NCBI GenBank assembly: GCA_900548265.1
Contig: URKG01000016.1
Location: 1 to 42,757 of the forward strand
From: an uncultured Collinsella sp.
GTDB lineage: Bacteria; Actinomycetota; Coriobacteriia; Coriobacteriales; Coriobacteriaceae
Direction of reading: 5' to 3'
DNA length: 42,757 bases
Part shown: one piece after another, positions 34,597-42,700 of the stretch
Numbering within the stretch: position 1 is the stretch's first letter
Layout: every line of letters begins with the position of its first letter
The notes under the pieces: generated by a model
The model's input: only the letters and a program-made list of their open reading frames with translations
What the model was told of the DNA's origin: nothing
The model's database searches: none
Position numbers and translations under genes: made by a program

Positions 34597-35697
34597 TTAG
34601 AGGCCGAAGGCGGATAGGATAAGGCCCCAGCCGGCGCCGATGACGTACATCATGACCAGGAACACGGCGTTTTCACGAGCGCTGCGGTTGGTGCGGAACA
34701 GGACAAGATAGCCCACGCCGGCGGAAATGAGCGTGCCGGCGAGCATCGGCGCCAGCTGTAGCGCGCCCTCCAGGTACAGCTGCGTAATGACCACGCTGGC
34801 CGAGCAGTTGGGGATCAGGCCGACGAGTGCCGAGCCCAAGACGGCGAGCGTCTCGTTGCCACGCAGGAACTGCTCGATCGCGGACTCTCCGAAGGTCTCG
34901 AGCACGGCAACTAGAATCAGCGTCACCAGGAAAATAAAAACCGAAACCTGCACGGTGTGCGAGATCGCGCTGCGGATAATCGACAGGACGGGCGCACCTT
35001 CGTGGGAGTGACCGTGGTCGTGCCCATGGCCGTGGTGGTGCTCATGCTCGCCTGCGTGACCGTGGTCATGGCTGTGTCCGTGGTCGCGCTCGTGTTCATC
35101 TTCATCATCATCGCAACCGCAATGGTCGCGCTCGCACAACTCGTGGATGTGGTCGGCGCTCACGCCCGCCTCGGCCACTTCATCAATGATGTCGCCCCCG
35201 GTATGGTCGTCGTGCGCGCAGTTCACATGAGCCGGATTGGCAGCGGTCCCCAGCACGGTACGGCGAATCGCCGCATGCGCGCGGGCATTACGACGAAGGC
35301 CGCGGATAGCCGCGTCCACGATAAAGCCCGTGACCAGCGCGATCAGTGCCTTCGAAGCCAAAAGCATCGCCATGGTCTGCACGGGCACCTGCTCGGCGAG
35401 CAACAGCGGCAGCATCTCATCGGAGGTCGAAAGGAACACCGCCACCAACGTGCCCAAGGTCACGACACGACCGGCGTACAGCGTTGCTGCCATGGCCGAA
35501 AATCCGCACTGCGGCACAATGCCCAGCAGCGAGCCAGCCACGGGACCCGCAGCGCCGGCGCGCTTGATAGCGCCGTTGACGCGGTCGCCCGCAACGTGCT
35601 CAAGTGTCTCGAGAGCAAGATACGTCACCAACAAAAACGGCGCCAGCGAGAGCGTGTCCTTGCCGGCGTCGAGCAGAATATCAATCAGCAAATCCAT
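34597..35697 (-). CDS. Putative metal permease (manganese/arsenic-type) with His-rich loop
   Basis: The 366-aa membrane protein has two similar halves, each with a short proline-containing motif: SLLGIVPQCGFSAMAATLYAG near 55-75 and ALVGLIPNCSASVVITQLYLEG near 290-310. This two-half pattern is that of the permease family named putative manganese transporter or arsenic efflux protein. Between the halves (about 170-235) is a cytoplasmic-type loop with many His, Asp and Glu (DHGHSHDHGHAGEHEHHHGH), plainly a metal-binding segment. Direction and ion are inferred. The promoter region upstream carries three CCTAG/CTAGG boxes around the -10 box, so it is probably controlled by a regulator that responds to metal. 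Confidence 0.75.
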   Translation of the reverse strand: MDLLIDILLDAGKDTLSLAPFLLVTYLALETLEHVAGDRVNGAIKRAGAAGPVAGSLLGIVPQCGFSAMAATLYAGRVVTLGTLVAVFLSTSDEMLPLLLAEQVPVQTMAMLLASKALIALVTGFIVDAAIRGLRRNARAHAAIRRTVLGTAANPAHVNCAHDDHTGGDIIDEVAEAGVSADHIHELCERDHCGCDDDEDEHERDHGHSHDHGHAGEHEHHHGHGHDHGHSHEGAPVLSIIRSAISHTVQVSVFIFLVTLILVAVLETFGESAIEQFLRGNETLAVLGSALVGLIPNCSASVVITQLYLEGALQLAPMLAGTLISAGVGYLVLFRTNRSARENAVFLVMMYVIGAGWGLILSAFGL

Positions 35698-35740
35698 GAC
35701 GGATGGAACCTTTCATGTCTTTCGGCAGCATTGTAAAAGT

Positions 35741-35787
35741 CCTAGCGGTCAACTAGGGTATTGTAGTTGTCCTAGGCGCGATGCCAA
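35741..35787 (-). promoter_or_regulatory. Promoter with CCTAG operator boxes for the metal permease
   Basis: On the minus strand -35 TTGGCA (35782-35787), a 16-base spacer and -10 TACAAT (35760-35765). CCTAGG (35771-35776), CTAGG (35753-35757) and CCTAG (35741-35745) surround the -10 box. The arrangement looks like an operator; the regulator is not known. Confidence 0.5.
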
Positions 35788-35869
35788 TAGTTGCCCATGG
35801 TAAACTATCATCTCGCCACATCTCAATGAACCCGAGCCGCGCGGTGCGGCCCGTCCAAGGAGCAGTTAT

Positions 35870-36838
35870 ATGAACGTTTCACAAGCACTCGAATACGAGC
35901 GCCAGCCGTTTATTCCCATGTTTATCTATGGCGATCACGGCGCCATGGAGTCCGAGCGCCAGAAGGGCGAGGAGGCCCTTAAGGTGCTCGAAACCGAGTA
36001 CTTTACCGCCGAGGGCGACCCCAGCTTCGACTTTGCCACCGTGCGCGACCTGGCTGACCGCAACCGCGACCTGTGCGACCAGATTGGCGAGGCACGCCTG
36101 CGCAACGTGACGCCCGCGACGCTTTCGCGCGGCCTGTCCGATGCCGACACCTGCGCCGCCATCGGTAAGATGCAAAAGCGCACCGCCGCGTCGGTCATGC
36201 GCGAGATCCGCGGCGACCGCGACGCGCTCGGCGTGGCCTACGCCCGCAAGCCCATCCAGGGCACCGTGCTCGGTATCGACATCGAGACCACCGGCCGTGC
36301 ACCCGAGCGCGGCTATATCATCAACGTGGGCTGGGAGATCATGGATCTCACCAGCGACGCCGTGCCGCATGACGCCGAGGCACACTACTGTGGCCTGCCC
36401 GACATCTACCGCGGCGAGGATGTGCCGTTGTCGAATATCCACCACATCACCTGGGACGACATTGACGGCAAAAAGCCGTTCCGCGAGAACAAGGAATTGC
36501 AGAAGCAGCTGCTCAAGCTTATGAAGAAATACCCGTACATGGCGCATAACGCCGCGTTCGAGGACAGCTGGTTCAAAATTCATCTGGACGGTTACGCCGA
36601 GGCACGCCGCGCCGGCAAGATTATCGTCATCGACTCGCGCCAGATCTGCCGCAGCCTGGATGCCGACGTCCGCTCGCTCCCCCGCGAGTCCGCGCCCGCC
36701 GCGCTCGAGAACTGGGCCCGCCGCCGCGGCACCCTCGCCGCCGACGCCAACGAGCAGCACCTGGGCCTCGACGACACCGACCTCATGCTCCGCACCGTCC
36801 AAGCCGAGTTCAACCTCAAGAACCTGTTTGCCAAGTAG
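35870..36838 (+). CDS. DEDD-type 3'-5' exonuclease (DnaQ/RNase T superfamily)
   Basis: The 322-aa protein has a helical N-terminal part of about 125 residues, then an exonuclease domain: GIDIETTGRAPERGYIINVG near 134 (D-x-E, motif Exo I), HHITWDDI, MAHNAAFEDSWF near 225 (Exo II Asp) and HLGLDDTDLM near 303 (His and Asp of Exo III). All four acids and the histidine of the DEDDh type are present, so it should be an active metal-dependent exonuclease. Which nucleic acid it trims is unknown, and the N-terminal domain was not recognised. CAAGGAG lies 9 bases before the ATG. It diverges from the permease gene. Confidence 0.85.
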   Translation: MNVSQALEYERQPFIPMFIYGDHGAMESERQKGEEALKVLETEYFTAEGDPSFDFATVRDLADRNRDLCDQIGEARLRNVTPATLSRGLSDADTCAAIGKMQKRTAASVMREIRGDRDALGVAYARKPIQGTVLGIDIETTGRAPERGYIINVGWEIMDLTSDAVPHDAEAHYCGLPDIYRGEDVPLSNIHHITWDDIDGKKPFRENKELQKQLLKLMKKYPYMAHNAAFEDSWFKIHLDGYAEARRAGKIIVIDSRQICRSLDADVRSLPRESAPAALENWARRRGTLAADANEQHLGLDDTDLMLRTVQAEFNLKNLFAK

Positions 36839-37189
36839 AAACGTCTACGACAAACTCCGACGTAGATCACGAGCGGCCTCGCAGCGGGAAACCCCGCAGC
36901 GGGGCCGCCCTACGTTCCACAGATAGATCTGCCATCACAAATTCTGAACCCTCATTTTGAACGATTTCGACCAATTCCCAACACGCAATTCGTTGTCGGA
37001 TGGTGATACATCGATATCAAATGTGCAGCAATTGAGTATTTATATGCTATAGCTAAGCTGCGAAAACTTTTATTTAGGGCATACCAACTCATAATTGCGT
37101 CAAGCTTTTGGACAGCATTTGGTTAGACCTCTAAAACGGCTTTTCCACTCAGTGCCATCAACACGGCATTAGCTGACACGATATATACC
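36839..37189. other. AT-rich intergenic region with hairpin
   Basis: A GC-rich hairpin lies at 36872-36908 (GCGGCC..GCGGG with CCCGC..GGCCGC, one mismatch, no T-run). From about 36930 to the next ATG the DNA becomes clearly AT-richer than the exonuclease gene. No ORF is apparent. A -10-like TATATA lies at 37182-37187, directly before the next gene. Confidence 0.5.
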
Positions 37190-38380
37190 ATGAGTATCGT
37201 ATTGTCACATACCACTGCAAAAGCGGTCTACCAGGCCGCGCATTCGGTGTCTGCGAAAGACATCGAATCCTGTAGTCCTGCCGCGATTTACGGATCATGT
37301 CCCACCGGAACGCTCCTTGACGCAGCCACAGAATGGCTCACCAAAAATGATGTTTCCCTCGACGCAAATGATTCCCTCGAGGTGATGGTGTTTGATCGCA
37401 GGAATGCGCGCTATGCAATGAACTGTCAATGCCACGTTTCGTCAAAACGATTCTCGAACTCACGCTTTATAGAGCTTGAAGATGGCATCTTCATTGTTGG
37501 CGTTGAGCTTTGCGCACTTCAAGCCGCCACCTATCTCCCTTTTCGCGAACTGGTGGAGTACTACTTTGAATTGTGCAGCGCTTACTCCCTTGGAACCGGC
37601 TCTTCCACCTCTTATAACGAGCGTTTCGCGCTCACCTCGACCGAGAGGTTAAAGCAGTTCTTTAATTCCATTACCAGATGCGACGGTTTGGCCCTTGCCC
37701 GAAAGGCGATCCAATGTGTACGCGACGGATGCCGGTCTCCCATGGAAACGGCATTTGTCATGATGCTAACGCTGCCCAAAAGCGAAGGAGGGCTTGGTAT
37801 TAAGGGAATTGAGACCGATTACGAGGTGCAGGTCGCCGCCGCCGCAAAGAATCTCACGAGACGCAAAAAGTTCTTTATGGATGCGTATCTAAAGAAATCT
37901 CGCACAGACATTGAATACAACGGTTTCTATCATGACGCGGAAGAAGACCGCGCCATCGATGAGGAACGCAAGAATGCGCTTGCGTCCATGGGATACGGAA
38001 TCATCACCGTCAGCCGTTATTCCTTTATGCATGCCAGCTCTTTCGTTAGGGTCATGGAAGCAATCCAGCGGAAAGAGGGCGTACGCCCCTCGCGTCTGCC
38101 AAAAGACTTTCAAATCATGCAAGAGGACCTGAGACAGTTTGTGCTCAGAAGGTTTATAGAAGAGAAAAAGCAAATTCAGAAGCAGCTTCGCCAGGATTCC
38201 GAAGAGCGTCAACGAATCGACCTCGAAAAAGCAACGCTCGAAGGCATCACGCTGGATGACCCGACAATTAATGAAGTTCTGGCAATCGATGACATGCAGA
38301 CTGTCGAATCCGACAGCCCATCATTTGCCCAAACAAGCAGCCTCGCGCCCGAGGGCAGGATCTTCGGGGCCGGAAGCTAG
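37190..38380 (+). CDS. PD-(D/E)XK endonuclease-like protein (DUF559/Vsr-like)
   Basis: The 396-aa protein has the signature of the DUF559/Vsr-like nuclease group in its second half: RSPMETAFVMMLTLP near 183-197 (SPxET, the first acid), DIEYNGFYHDAEEDRA near 240-255 (D-x-E-x-NG-x-H in place of D-x-E-YDGxxH), then ERKNALASMGYGIITVSRYSF, the R...L..GW-hvirv strand pattern. The N-terminal half is unrecognised, and the C-terminal tail is helical with many Lys and Gln. Such proteins are typical of mobile or defence contexts in Actinobacteria; cutting activity is inferred. There is no ribosome site before the ATG, and TATATA at 37182-37187 would start the transcript at about the ATG, so leaderless expression is likely. 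Base composition differs from neighbours, which suggests transfer. Confidence 0.6.
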   Translation: MSIVLSHTTAKAVYQAAHSVSAKDIESCSPAAIYGSCPTGTLLDAATEWLTKNDVSLDANDSLEVMVFDRRNARYAMNCQCHVSSKRFSNSRFIELEDGIFIVGVELCALQAATYLPFRELVEYYFELCSAYSLGTGSSTSYNERFALTSTERLKQFFNSITRCDGLALARKAIQCVRDGCRSPMETAFVMMLTLPKSEGGLGIKGIETDYEVQVAAAAKNLTRRKKFFMDAYLKKSRTDIEYNGFYHDAEEDRAIDEERKNALASMGYGIITVSRYSFMHASSFVRVMEAIQRKEGVRPSRLPKDFQIMQEDLRQFVLRRFIEEKKQIQKQLRQDSEERQRIDLEKATLEGITLDDPTINEVLAIDDMQTVESDSPSFAQTSSLAPEGRIFGAGS

Positions 38381-38389
38381 ACCGGCTAA

Positions 38390-38644
38390 CAAGGTGGGTA
38401 CCCTAGCGATGTGCAAAATTGCGAGTATTCAGCAGGGTCGGGTGTCTATCACCCTCGAGTGGATCCAAATGTGGAGCGAAATCACTCTTGCGTGAGAGCG
38501 TTAGGCAACATTTGAGGAAGAACTCATCGGATTAACACCCTAAGATAACTCTTGAACTGCATTATATGACCTGCAATAAATTAGCGGACCCCCTATAGTT
38601 GCAGAATGCTCCATTTTTTGCACGGCACGAGGGTACCCACCTTG
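38390..38644. mobile_element. Candidate MITE, 255 bp with imperfect long terminal inverted repeats
   Basis: The ends CAAGGTGGGTACCCT (38390-38404) and AGGGTACCCACCTTG (38630-38644) are a perfect 15-bp pair, and the similarity continues inward for about 25 more bases with gaps (GTGCAAAA and ATTC on both sides). There is no ORF inside. It lies between the endonuclease-like gene and the metal-resistance cluster. A target-site duplication was not seen. Confidence 0.5.
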
Positions 38645-38726
38645 GCATCGACTATCAAAAAACGCTCAGTCCGGGATCTCGTCCACTATTCCCCATCATT
38701 TTGTACAACGAATTACCTGAACGTCA

Positions 38727-38787
38727 TTGACATATGAACATGCACTCATATAATCGAAAGTAAATTATATGAGCGCATGTTCATATG
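38727..38787 (+). promoter_or_regulatory. arsR/smtB promoter with palindromic operator
   Basis: TTGACA (38727-38732) and TATAAT (38749-38754) are 16 bases apart, a near-consensus promoter. Two 24-bp arms, 38731-38754 and 38764-38787, form an inverted repeat with 1-2 mismatches and a 9-base spacer; each carries ATATGA..TGTTCAT-type half sites of ArsR/SmtB operators. The left arm overlaps the promoter from -35 to -10, so binding would block it. Confidence 0.85.
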
Positions 38788-38800
38788 AAAGGATATTGCA

Positions 38801-39166
38801 ATGAGCATCCGCGTTGATGAAACGAAACTCGACATCGAGGCCACCGAACCCGCGATCCCGACCACCTGCTCGCCCGAGGACCTTCCCGACGAGGAGCTTC
38901 TCTACGACCTCGCCGACCTGTTCAAGGTCTTCAGCGACACCACGCGTATCAAGATCCTCTACGCCCTCATGGGCCGCGAGCTCTGCGTGGCAGACATCGC
39001 CGAAGCGACCGAAACCTCGCAGTCGGCAGTATCGCACCAGCTGCGCACACTCAAGCAGTCGCACCTGGTTAAATTCCGGCGCGACGGGCGCAATATCCTC
39101 TACTCGCTCGCCGACGACCACGTCTACACCATGCTCAACCAAGGCATGAGCCACATCTGCGAATAG
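38801..39166 (+). CDS. ArsR/SmtB family Zn/Cd-type metalloregulator
   Basis: The 121-aa repressor has the ArsR fold: LADLFKVFSDTTRIKILYAL, recognition helix SQSAVSHQLRTLKQSHLV and wing RRDGRNILYSL. The alpha-5 zinc site is complete: D-x-H (DDH) followed 11 residues later by H and then E (SHICE), as in CzrA/SmtB except E for the last H. The CadC-type alpha-3 site is partial: ELCVAD keeps only one of two Cys, with another Cys at residue 23. Zinc, or Co/Cd/Pb, is therefore the likely inducer. GAAAGGA lies 8 bases before the ATG. Operator sites in front of itself and in front of the ATPase gene indicate autoregulation. Confidence 0.92.
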   Translation: MSIRVDETKLDIEATEPAIPTTCSPEDLPDEELLYDLADLFKVFSDTTRIKILYALMGRELCVADIAEATETSQSAVSHQLRTLKQSHLVKFRRDGRNILYSLADDHVYTMLNQGMSHICE

Positions 39167-39228
39167 CGACCAACCACGGTACCAGCGCGGCCTGCACCCA
39201 AGCCGCAAATACAGAGAAAGGAACCCCC

Positions 39229-39447
39229 ATGAAAAAGCAGTTCAAGCTCGACGAAATCGACTGCGCCAACTGTGCGCGCGAGCTTCAGGACGAGCTGGCC
39301 AAGCTCGAGGGCGTCAAATCCGTGTCCGTCAACTTTATGACCCAAAAATTGACGCTCGAAGCCGATGACGCCGAGTTCGACGAGGTACTCAACCGCGTTG
39401 TAGAGTTTACGGCCGACGCCGAGCCGGACTGCGAGATCATTCTCTAG
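39229..39447 (+). CDS. Free-standing heavy-metal-associated (HMA) domain protein
   Basis: The 72-aa protein is one HMA domain: KLDEIDCANCARELQDELAK has the metal-binding C-x-x-C (residues 11 and 14), preceded by Asp, the DC-x2-C arrangement usual in Zn/Cd rather than Cu-type HMA, and KSVSVNFMTQKLTLEAD follows the fold's repeat. The next gene is a P1B ATPase lacking its own N-terminal HMA, so this protein probably delivers metal to it. AGAAAGGA lies 6-7 bases before the ATG; 62 bases follow arsR. Confidence 0.9.
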   Translation: MKKQFKLDEIDCANCARELQDELAKLEGVKSVSVNFMTQKLTLEADDAEFDEVLNRVVEFTADAEPDCEIIL

Positions 39448-39468
39448 CCCGGGTTTACGCCAACCTGC

Positions 39469-39493
39469 AAGGCCGCGCTTGCCGCGGCCTTTG
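39469..39493 (+). terminator. Weak hairpin between HMA and ATPase genes
   Basis: AAGGCCGC (39469-39476) pairs with GCGGCCTT (39484-39491), followed by only TT. It may partly terminate and, with the second operator next to it, separate expression of the ATPase gene. Confidence 0.4.
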
Positions 39494-39501
39494 CTCGCGA
39501 A

Positions 39502-39524
39502 ATTATATGAGCGAGTGTTCATTC
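39502..39524 (+). promoter_or_regulatory. Second ArsR/SmtB-type operator before the ATPase gene
   Basis: ATTATATGAGCGAGTGTTCA lies in these bases and matches the right arm of the arsR operator at all but about three positions. It lies 24 bases before the ATPase ATG, giving the ATPase its own control. Confidence 0.7.
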
Positions 39525-39547
39525 ATTCAAATGGGAGGATACGAGTC

Positions 39548-41500
39548 ATGACCACCGCCGATCCCAAAAAGAAAAAGAAGAAGCGTAAGAAGAAAGAGTC
39601 CCTTGAGCATAAGCGCAATCGTATCCTGGTAGCGCTAGGCATTTTTGCCGTGGTGTACGCCCTCGATGAGCTCGGCACCCTCACTGCCGCATTCGGCACC
39701 CCGGGCGACATCTACGCCAGCTTCGCACTGTTCCTCGTGCCGTTTTTGATTGCCGGCTACGACGTGCTCCAAAAGGCATACAACAACATCCGCCGCGGCA
39801 AGGCATTCGACGAGAGCTTCCTTATGGCCGTCGCGACCATCGGCGCGTTTGCCATGGTGCTCTTCCCCGATACCGACCCGCACATGGCCGAAGGCGCCGC
39901 CGTCATGCTGTTCTACCAGGTCGGCGAGCTGTTCCAGGCATACGCCGTGGGCAAGAGCCGTAAATCGATCAGCGCCATGATGGACATCGCACCCGACTAC
40001 GCCAACGTCGAGCAACCCGACGGCTCACTCGAACAGGTCTTCCCCGATGACATCGCGGTCGGCACCGTGATCGTGGTCAAGCCCGGCGAGCGCGTGCCTA
40101 TCGACGGCGTCATCGTCGAGGGCGAAACCCAGCTCGACACCGCCGCCCTTACCGGTGAGTCGGTCCCCCGCCCGGCCAAAACCGGAGACGATATCATCAG
40201 CGGCTGCATCAACATGACGGGGCTCATCCACGTGCGCACCACCAAGCCCTTTGGCGAGTCCACCGTCGCACGCGTCCTGGAGCTCGTGGAGAATGCCAGC
40301 GAAAAGAAGGCACGCACCGAGAACTTCATCACGCGCTTTGCCCGCATCTACACGCCCGCCGTCACCGGCGCTGCCGCGGTGCTCGCGCTCGGCGGTGGCC
40401 TGGTCACCGGTGCCTGGTCCGACTGGATTCTGCGCGGCCTGACCTTCTTGGTCGTCAGCTGCCCGTGCGCGTTGGTGATCAGCGTGCCGCTCAGTTTCTT
40501 TGGCGGCATCGGCGGCGCATCCAAGCTGGGCGTTCTCATCAAGGGTTCTAACTACCTCGAGACGCTCGCCGACGTGGACACCGTCGTCTTTGACAAGACG
40601 GGCACCCTCACCAACGGCACGTTCTCGGTGGTCGCGGTACACCCCGAGGCCGGCTATACCGAGCAGTCGTTGCTTGAAGTCGCAGCCCTCGCCGAGTCAT
40701 TCTCCGACCATCCCATCGCGCAGTCGGTGCGCGCCGCCTTCCAGGGCGAACTCGACCCCAAGCGCGTAAGCGACTCCACCAACGACGCGGGCCATGGCGT
40801 GACGGCGAACATCGACGGCAGGCACGTCGTCGTCGGCAACGCCAAGATGCTCGCAGCGACCGGCGTCGAAGCGCCCAATTGCGAGGTCGTCGGTACGATC
40901 CTCCACGTGCTGGTCGATGGCATCTATGCCGGCCACATTGTAATTGCCGACACCGTCAAGGCCGATGCCGAGCAAACGATTCGCGACCTGCACGCCGCCG
41001 GCGTCAAGCGCACCGTCATGCTCACGGGCGACCACGAGGAAGTGGCTGCTGCGGTGGCCAAGCAGCTGGGGCTCGACGAGTTCCACGCGCAGCTGCTGCC
41101 GGGCGACAAGGTCGAGCGCGTCGAGGCATTGCTGGCAGCCGAATCGGGCAAGGGCAAGCTCGCCTTTGTCGGCGACGGCATCAACGATGCGCCCGTGCTC
41201 ACCCGCGCAGACGTTGGCATTGCCATGGGCGCTATGGGTTCCGACGCCGCGATTGAGGCCGCCGACGTGGTGCTCATGGACGACAAACCGTCCAACATCT
41301 CCCGCGCGATCCGCGTGGCGCGCAAGACCATGTCGATTGTTTGGCAGAACATCATCTTTGCGCTGGGCATTAAGTTGCTGATCCTTGTACTGGCAGCGCT
41401 GGGCATCGCCAACATGTGGCTTGCCGTGTTCGGCGACGTAGGCGTGGCGATCATCGCCATCCTGAACGCCATGCGCGCGATGGGTGTCAAGAACTTGTAG
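39548..41500 (+). CDS. zntA: P1B-type Zn2+/Cd2+/Pb2+-exporting ATPase
   Basis: The 650-aa membrane pump exports divalent metals using ATP. Motifs in order: Lys-rich N terminus (DPKKKKKKRKKKE) in place of an HMA domain, six membrane helices overall, actuator TGES near 205, SCPCALV near 303 in helix 6 (the Zn/Cd/Pb CPC type), phosphorylation DKTGTLT near 349, SDHP near 385 (HP motif), and GDGINDAP near 541. ATG 39548 was chosen because GGGAGGA lies 8 bases upstream; the frame to 39479 runs through the operator. It forms a regulon with arsR and the HMA gene. Metal preference is from motif and partner; zntA or cadA are both used for such genes. Confidence 0.93.
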   Translation: MTTADPKKKKKKRKKKESLEHKRNRILVALGIFAVVYALDELGTLTAAFGTPGDIYASFALFLVPFLIAGYDVLQKAYNNIRRGKAFDESFLMAVATIGAFAMVLFPDTDPHMAEGAAVMLFYQVGELFQAYAVGKSRKSISAMMDIAPDYANVEQPDGSLEQVFPDDIAVGTVIVVKPGERVPIDGVIVEGETQLDTAALTGESVPRPAKTGDDIISGCINMTGLIHVRTTKPFGESTVARVLELVENASEKKARTENFITRFARIYTPAVTGAAAVLALGGGLVTGAWSDWILRGLTFLVVSCPCALVISVPLSFFGGIGGASKLGVLIKGSNYLETLADVDTVVFDKTGTLTNGTFSVVAVHPEAGYTEQSLLEVAALAESFSDHPIAQSVRAAFQGELDPKRVSDSTNDAGHGVTANIDGRHVVVGNAKMLAATGVEAPNCEVVGTILHVLVDGIYAGHIVIADTVKADAEQTIRDLHAAGVKRTVMLTGDHEEVAAAVAKQLGLDEFHAQLLPGDKVERVEALLAAESGKGKLAFVGDGINDAPVLTRADVGIAMGAMGSDAAIEAADVVLMDDKPSNISRAIRVARKTMSIVWQNIIFALGIKLLILVLAALGIANMWLAVFGDVGVAIIAILNAMRAMGVKNL

Positions 41501-41557
41501 CGTTCGTGGGCTGTCCGGCCGGGGCCGGGCTTGGTTTTGAAAACGTCCTCGACCAAT

Positions 41558-41604
41558 GAAGTGCCCCCGTTCTGCTCCTTCGGAGCTACGAACGGGGGCA
41601 CTTC
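41558..41604. repeat. Perfect 15-bp hairpin at the end of the IS110 remnant
   Basis: GAAGTGCCCCCGTTC (41558-41572) pairs with GAACGGGGGCACTTC (41590-41604), with an inner CTCC..GGAG stem and TTCG-like loop. It may be a terminator without T-run, part of the element's end, or its insertion target; IS110 elements often sit in palindromes. Confidence 0.6.
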
Positions 41605-41617
41605 TGGTCTGACGCTC

Positions 41618-42700
41618 CTATTTGGCAAGGTGTTTTTTAGAATCCATTTTGCGCTCGGCCTCGAAGGCTTGCCTGTCCCAATCGAGCGGAAGTCCGGCCT
41701 CGACCCATGCCTCGTAGGCCCTCCTTATGGGCTTGAGCTCCCTTTGGCCCCTCTCCAGCATCGAGATGTACTTCTCGCTGGTGCCCAGTATGGACGCCGC
41801 CCTCACCTGGCTGACCTTCGCCGCGCGCCTGGCCGCCACGAGCTCCGAGGCGTCCTCGGGCCTCCTGACCTCGTGCGGGCGCATCAGCGCCCGGTACGCC
41901 TCCCTGGCCACGTAGCGCTTGAGGCACCTCATGACCTCCCTGTCGCTCTTCCCCCGCGCCCTCGCCCTCTCGGCGTACTCGGCGGTCTCGGGGTCGCGCA
42001 TGACCCTCTGCCTCGCGATCTCGTGCAGCGCGCTGTTCGCCTGCCAGTCGCCGCCCCTGTTGAGCCTGTGCCTCACGGTCTTGCCGCTCGAGGCGGGGAC
42101 GGGGCAGGCGCCGCATATCGCCGCGAACGACGCCTCGGAGCGCAGCCTGCCCGGGTTGTCCCCGGCCGCGACCGCGAGCTTGGCCGCGCTCACGGGGCCG
42201 CACCCGTACATCGCCAGCAGCGCGGGGCAGTTCTCCTCCGGGGACGCCTCGATCGCGTGCTCCATGTCGAGCGCCGCGTCGCGCGCCGCCGCCCACAGGT
42301 CCGCCAGCGCTCCGAGCGCGGCGCCCAGCGCGCCCTCGGCGCGCACGGAGGGGAGCTCCTCCATCAGCCTCGGCCCTCCCATGCCGCGGAACCTCGACCT
42401 GAGCCCCTCCGGCGCGGTGGTGAGCAGCGACCTCGCGGTGTTGATCGCCGAGGTCCGCGCCTTCACCGCCCCGGAGCGCGCCGCGAGCATGCAGCGCACC
42501 CCGTCGACCCACCCGTCCTGGCTCTTGGGGTCCCGAGCCTTGAGCCGGACATCGCCGCGCGGGCGGCCCTCTCCGCGTCCGCCTCGTCGCACTTCCCCTG
42601 CCCCGGGCGCCTCCTCTGCATCCCCGCCGGGGAGAGCGCCTCGCGCACGGGCATCCCCAGCGACGCGAGGTGCCTGGTGAGGCCCGCCCCGTAGGACGAC
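41618..42700 (-). pseudogene. IS110 family transposase remnant with C-terminal HTH
   Basis: The readable part is an IS110 transposase: KARTSAINTARSLLTTAPE, the Transposase_20 domain (LLAMYGCGPVSAAKLAVAAG, then FAAICGACPVPASSGKTVRH and NSALHEIARQR), followed by an XRE-type helix-turn-helix (VSQVRAASILGTSEKYISM) at the C terminus. The start is broken. Upstream homology (GLTRHLASLGMPVREALSP, RRRPGQGKCDEADAERAARA) lies in another frame to about 42520, and the N-terminal DEDD catalytic part is absent, because the element stops at about 42700. So it is 5'-truncated and frameshifted, and inactive. The extra HTH domain is unusual in IS110. Confidence 0.8.

Larger units (their letters stand above)
38381..38800. 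other. Intergenic region with MITE-like element and arsR promoter
   Basis: Apart from the element at 38390-38644 and the promoter/operator at 38727-38787, the remaining roughly 80 bases show no gene. Confidence 0.5.

Noticed and set aside
36872..36908. Intrinsic terminator after the exonuclease gene
   Set aside because: The hairpin is GC-rich but has a mismatch and no T-run, so only a hairpin is claimed.
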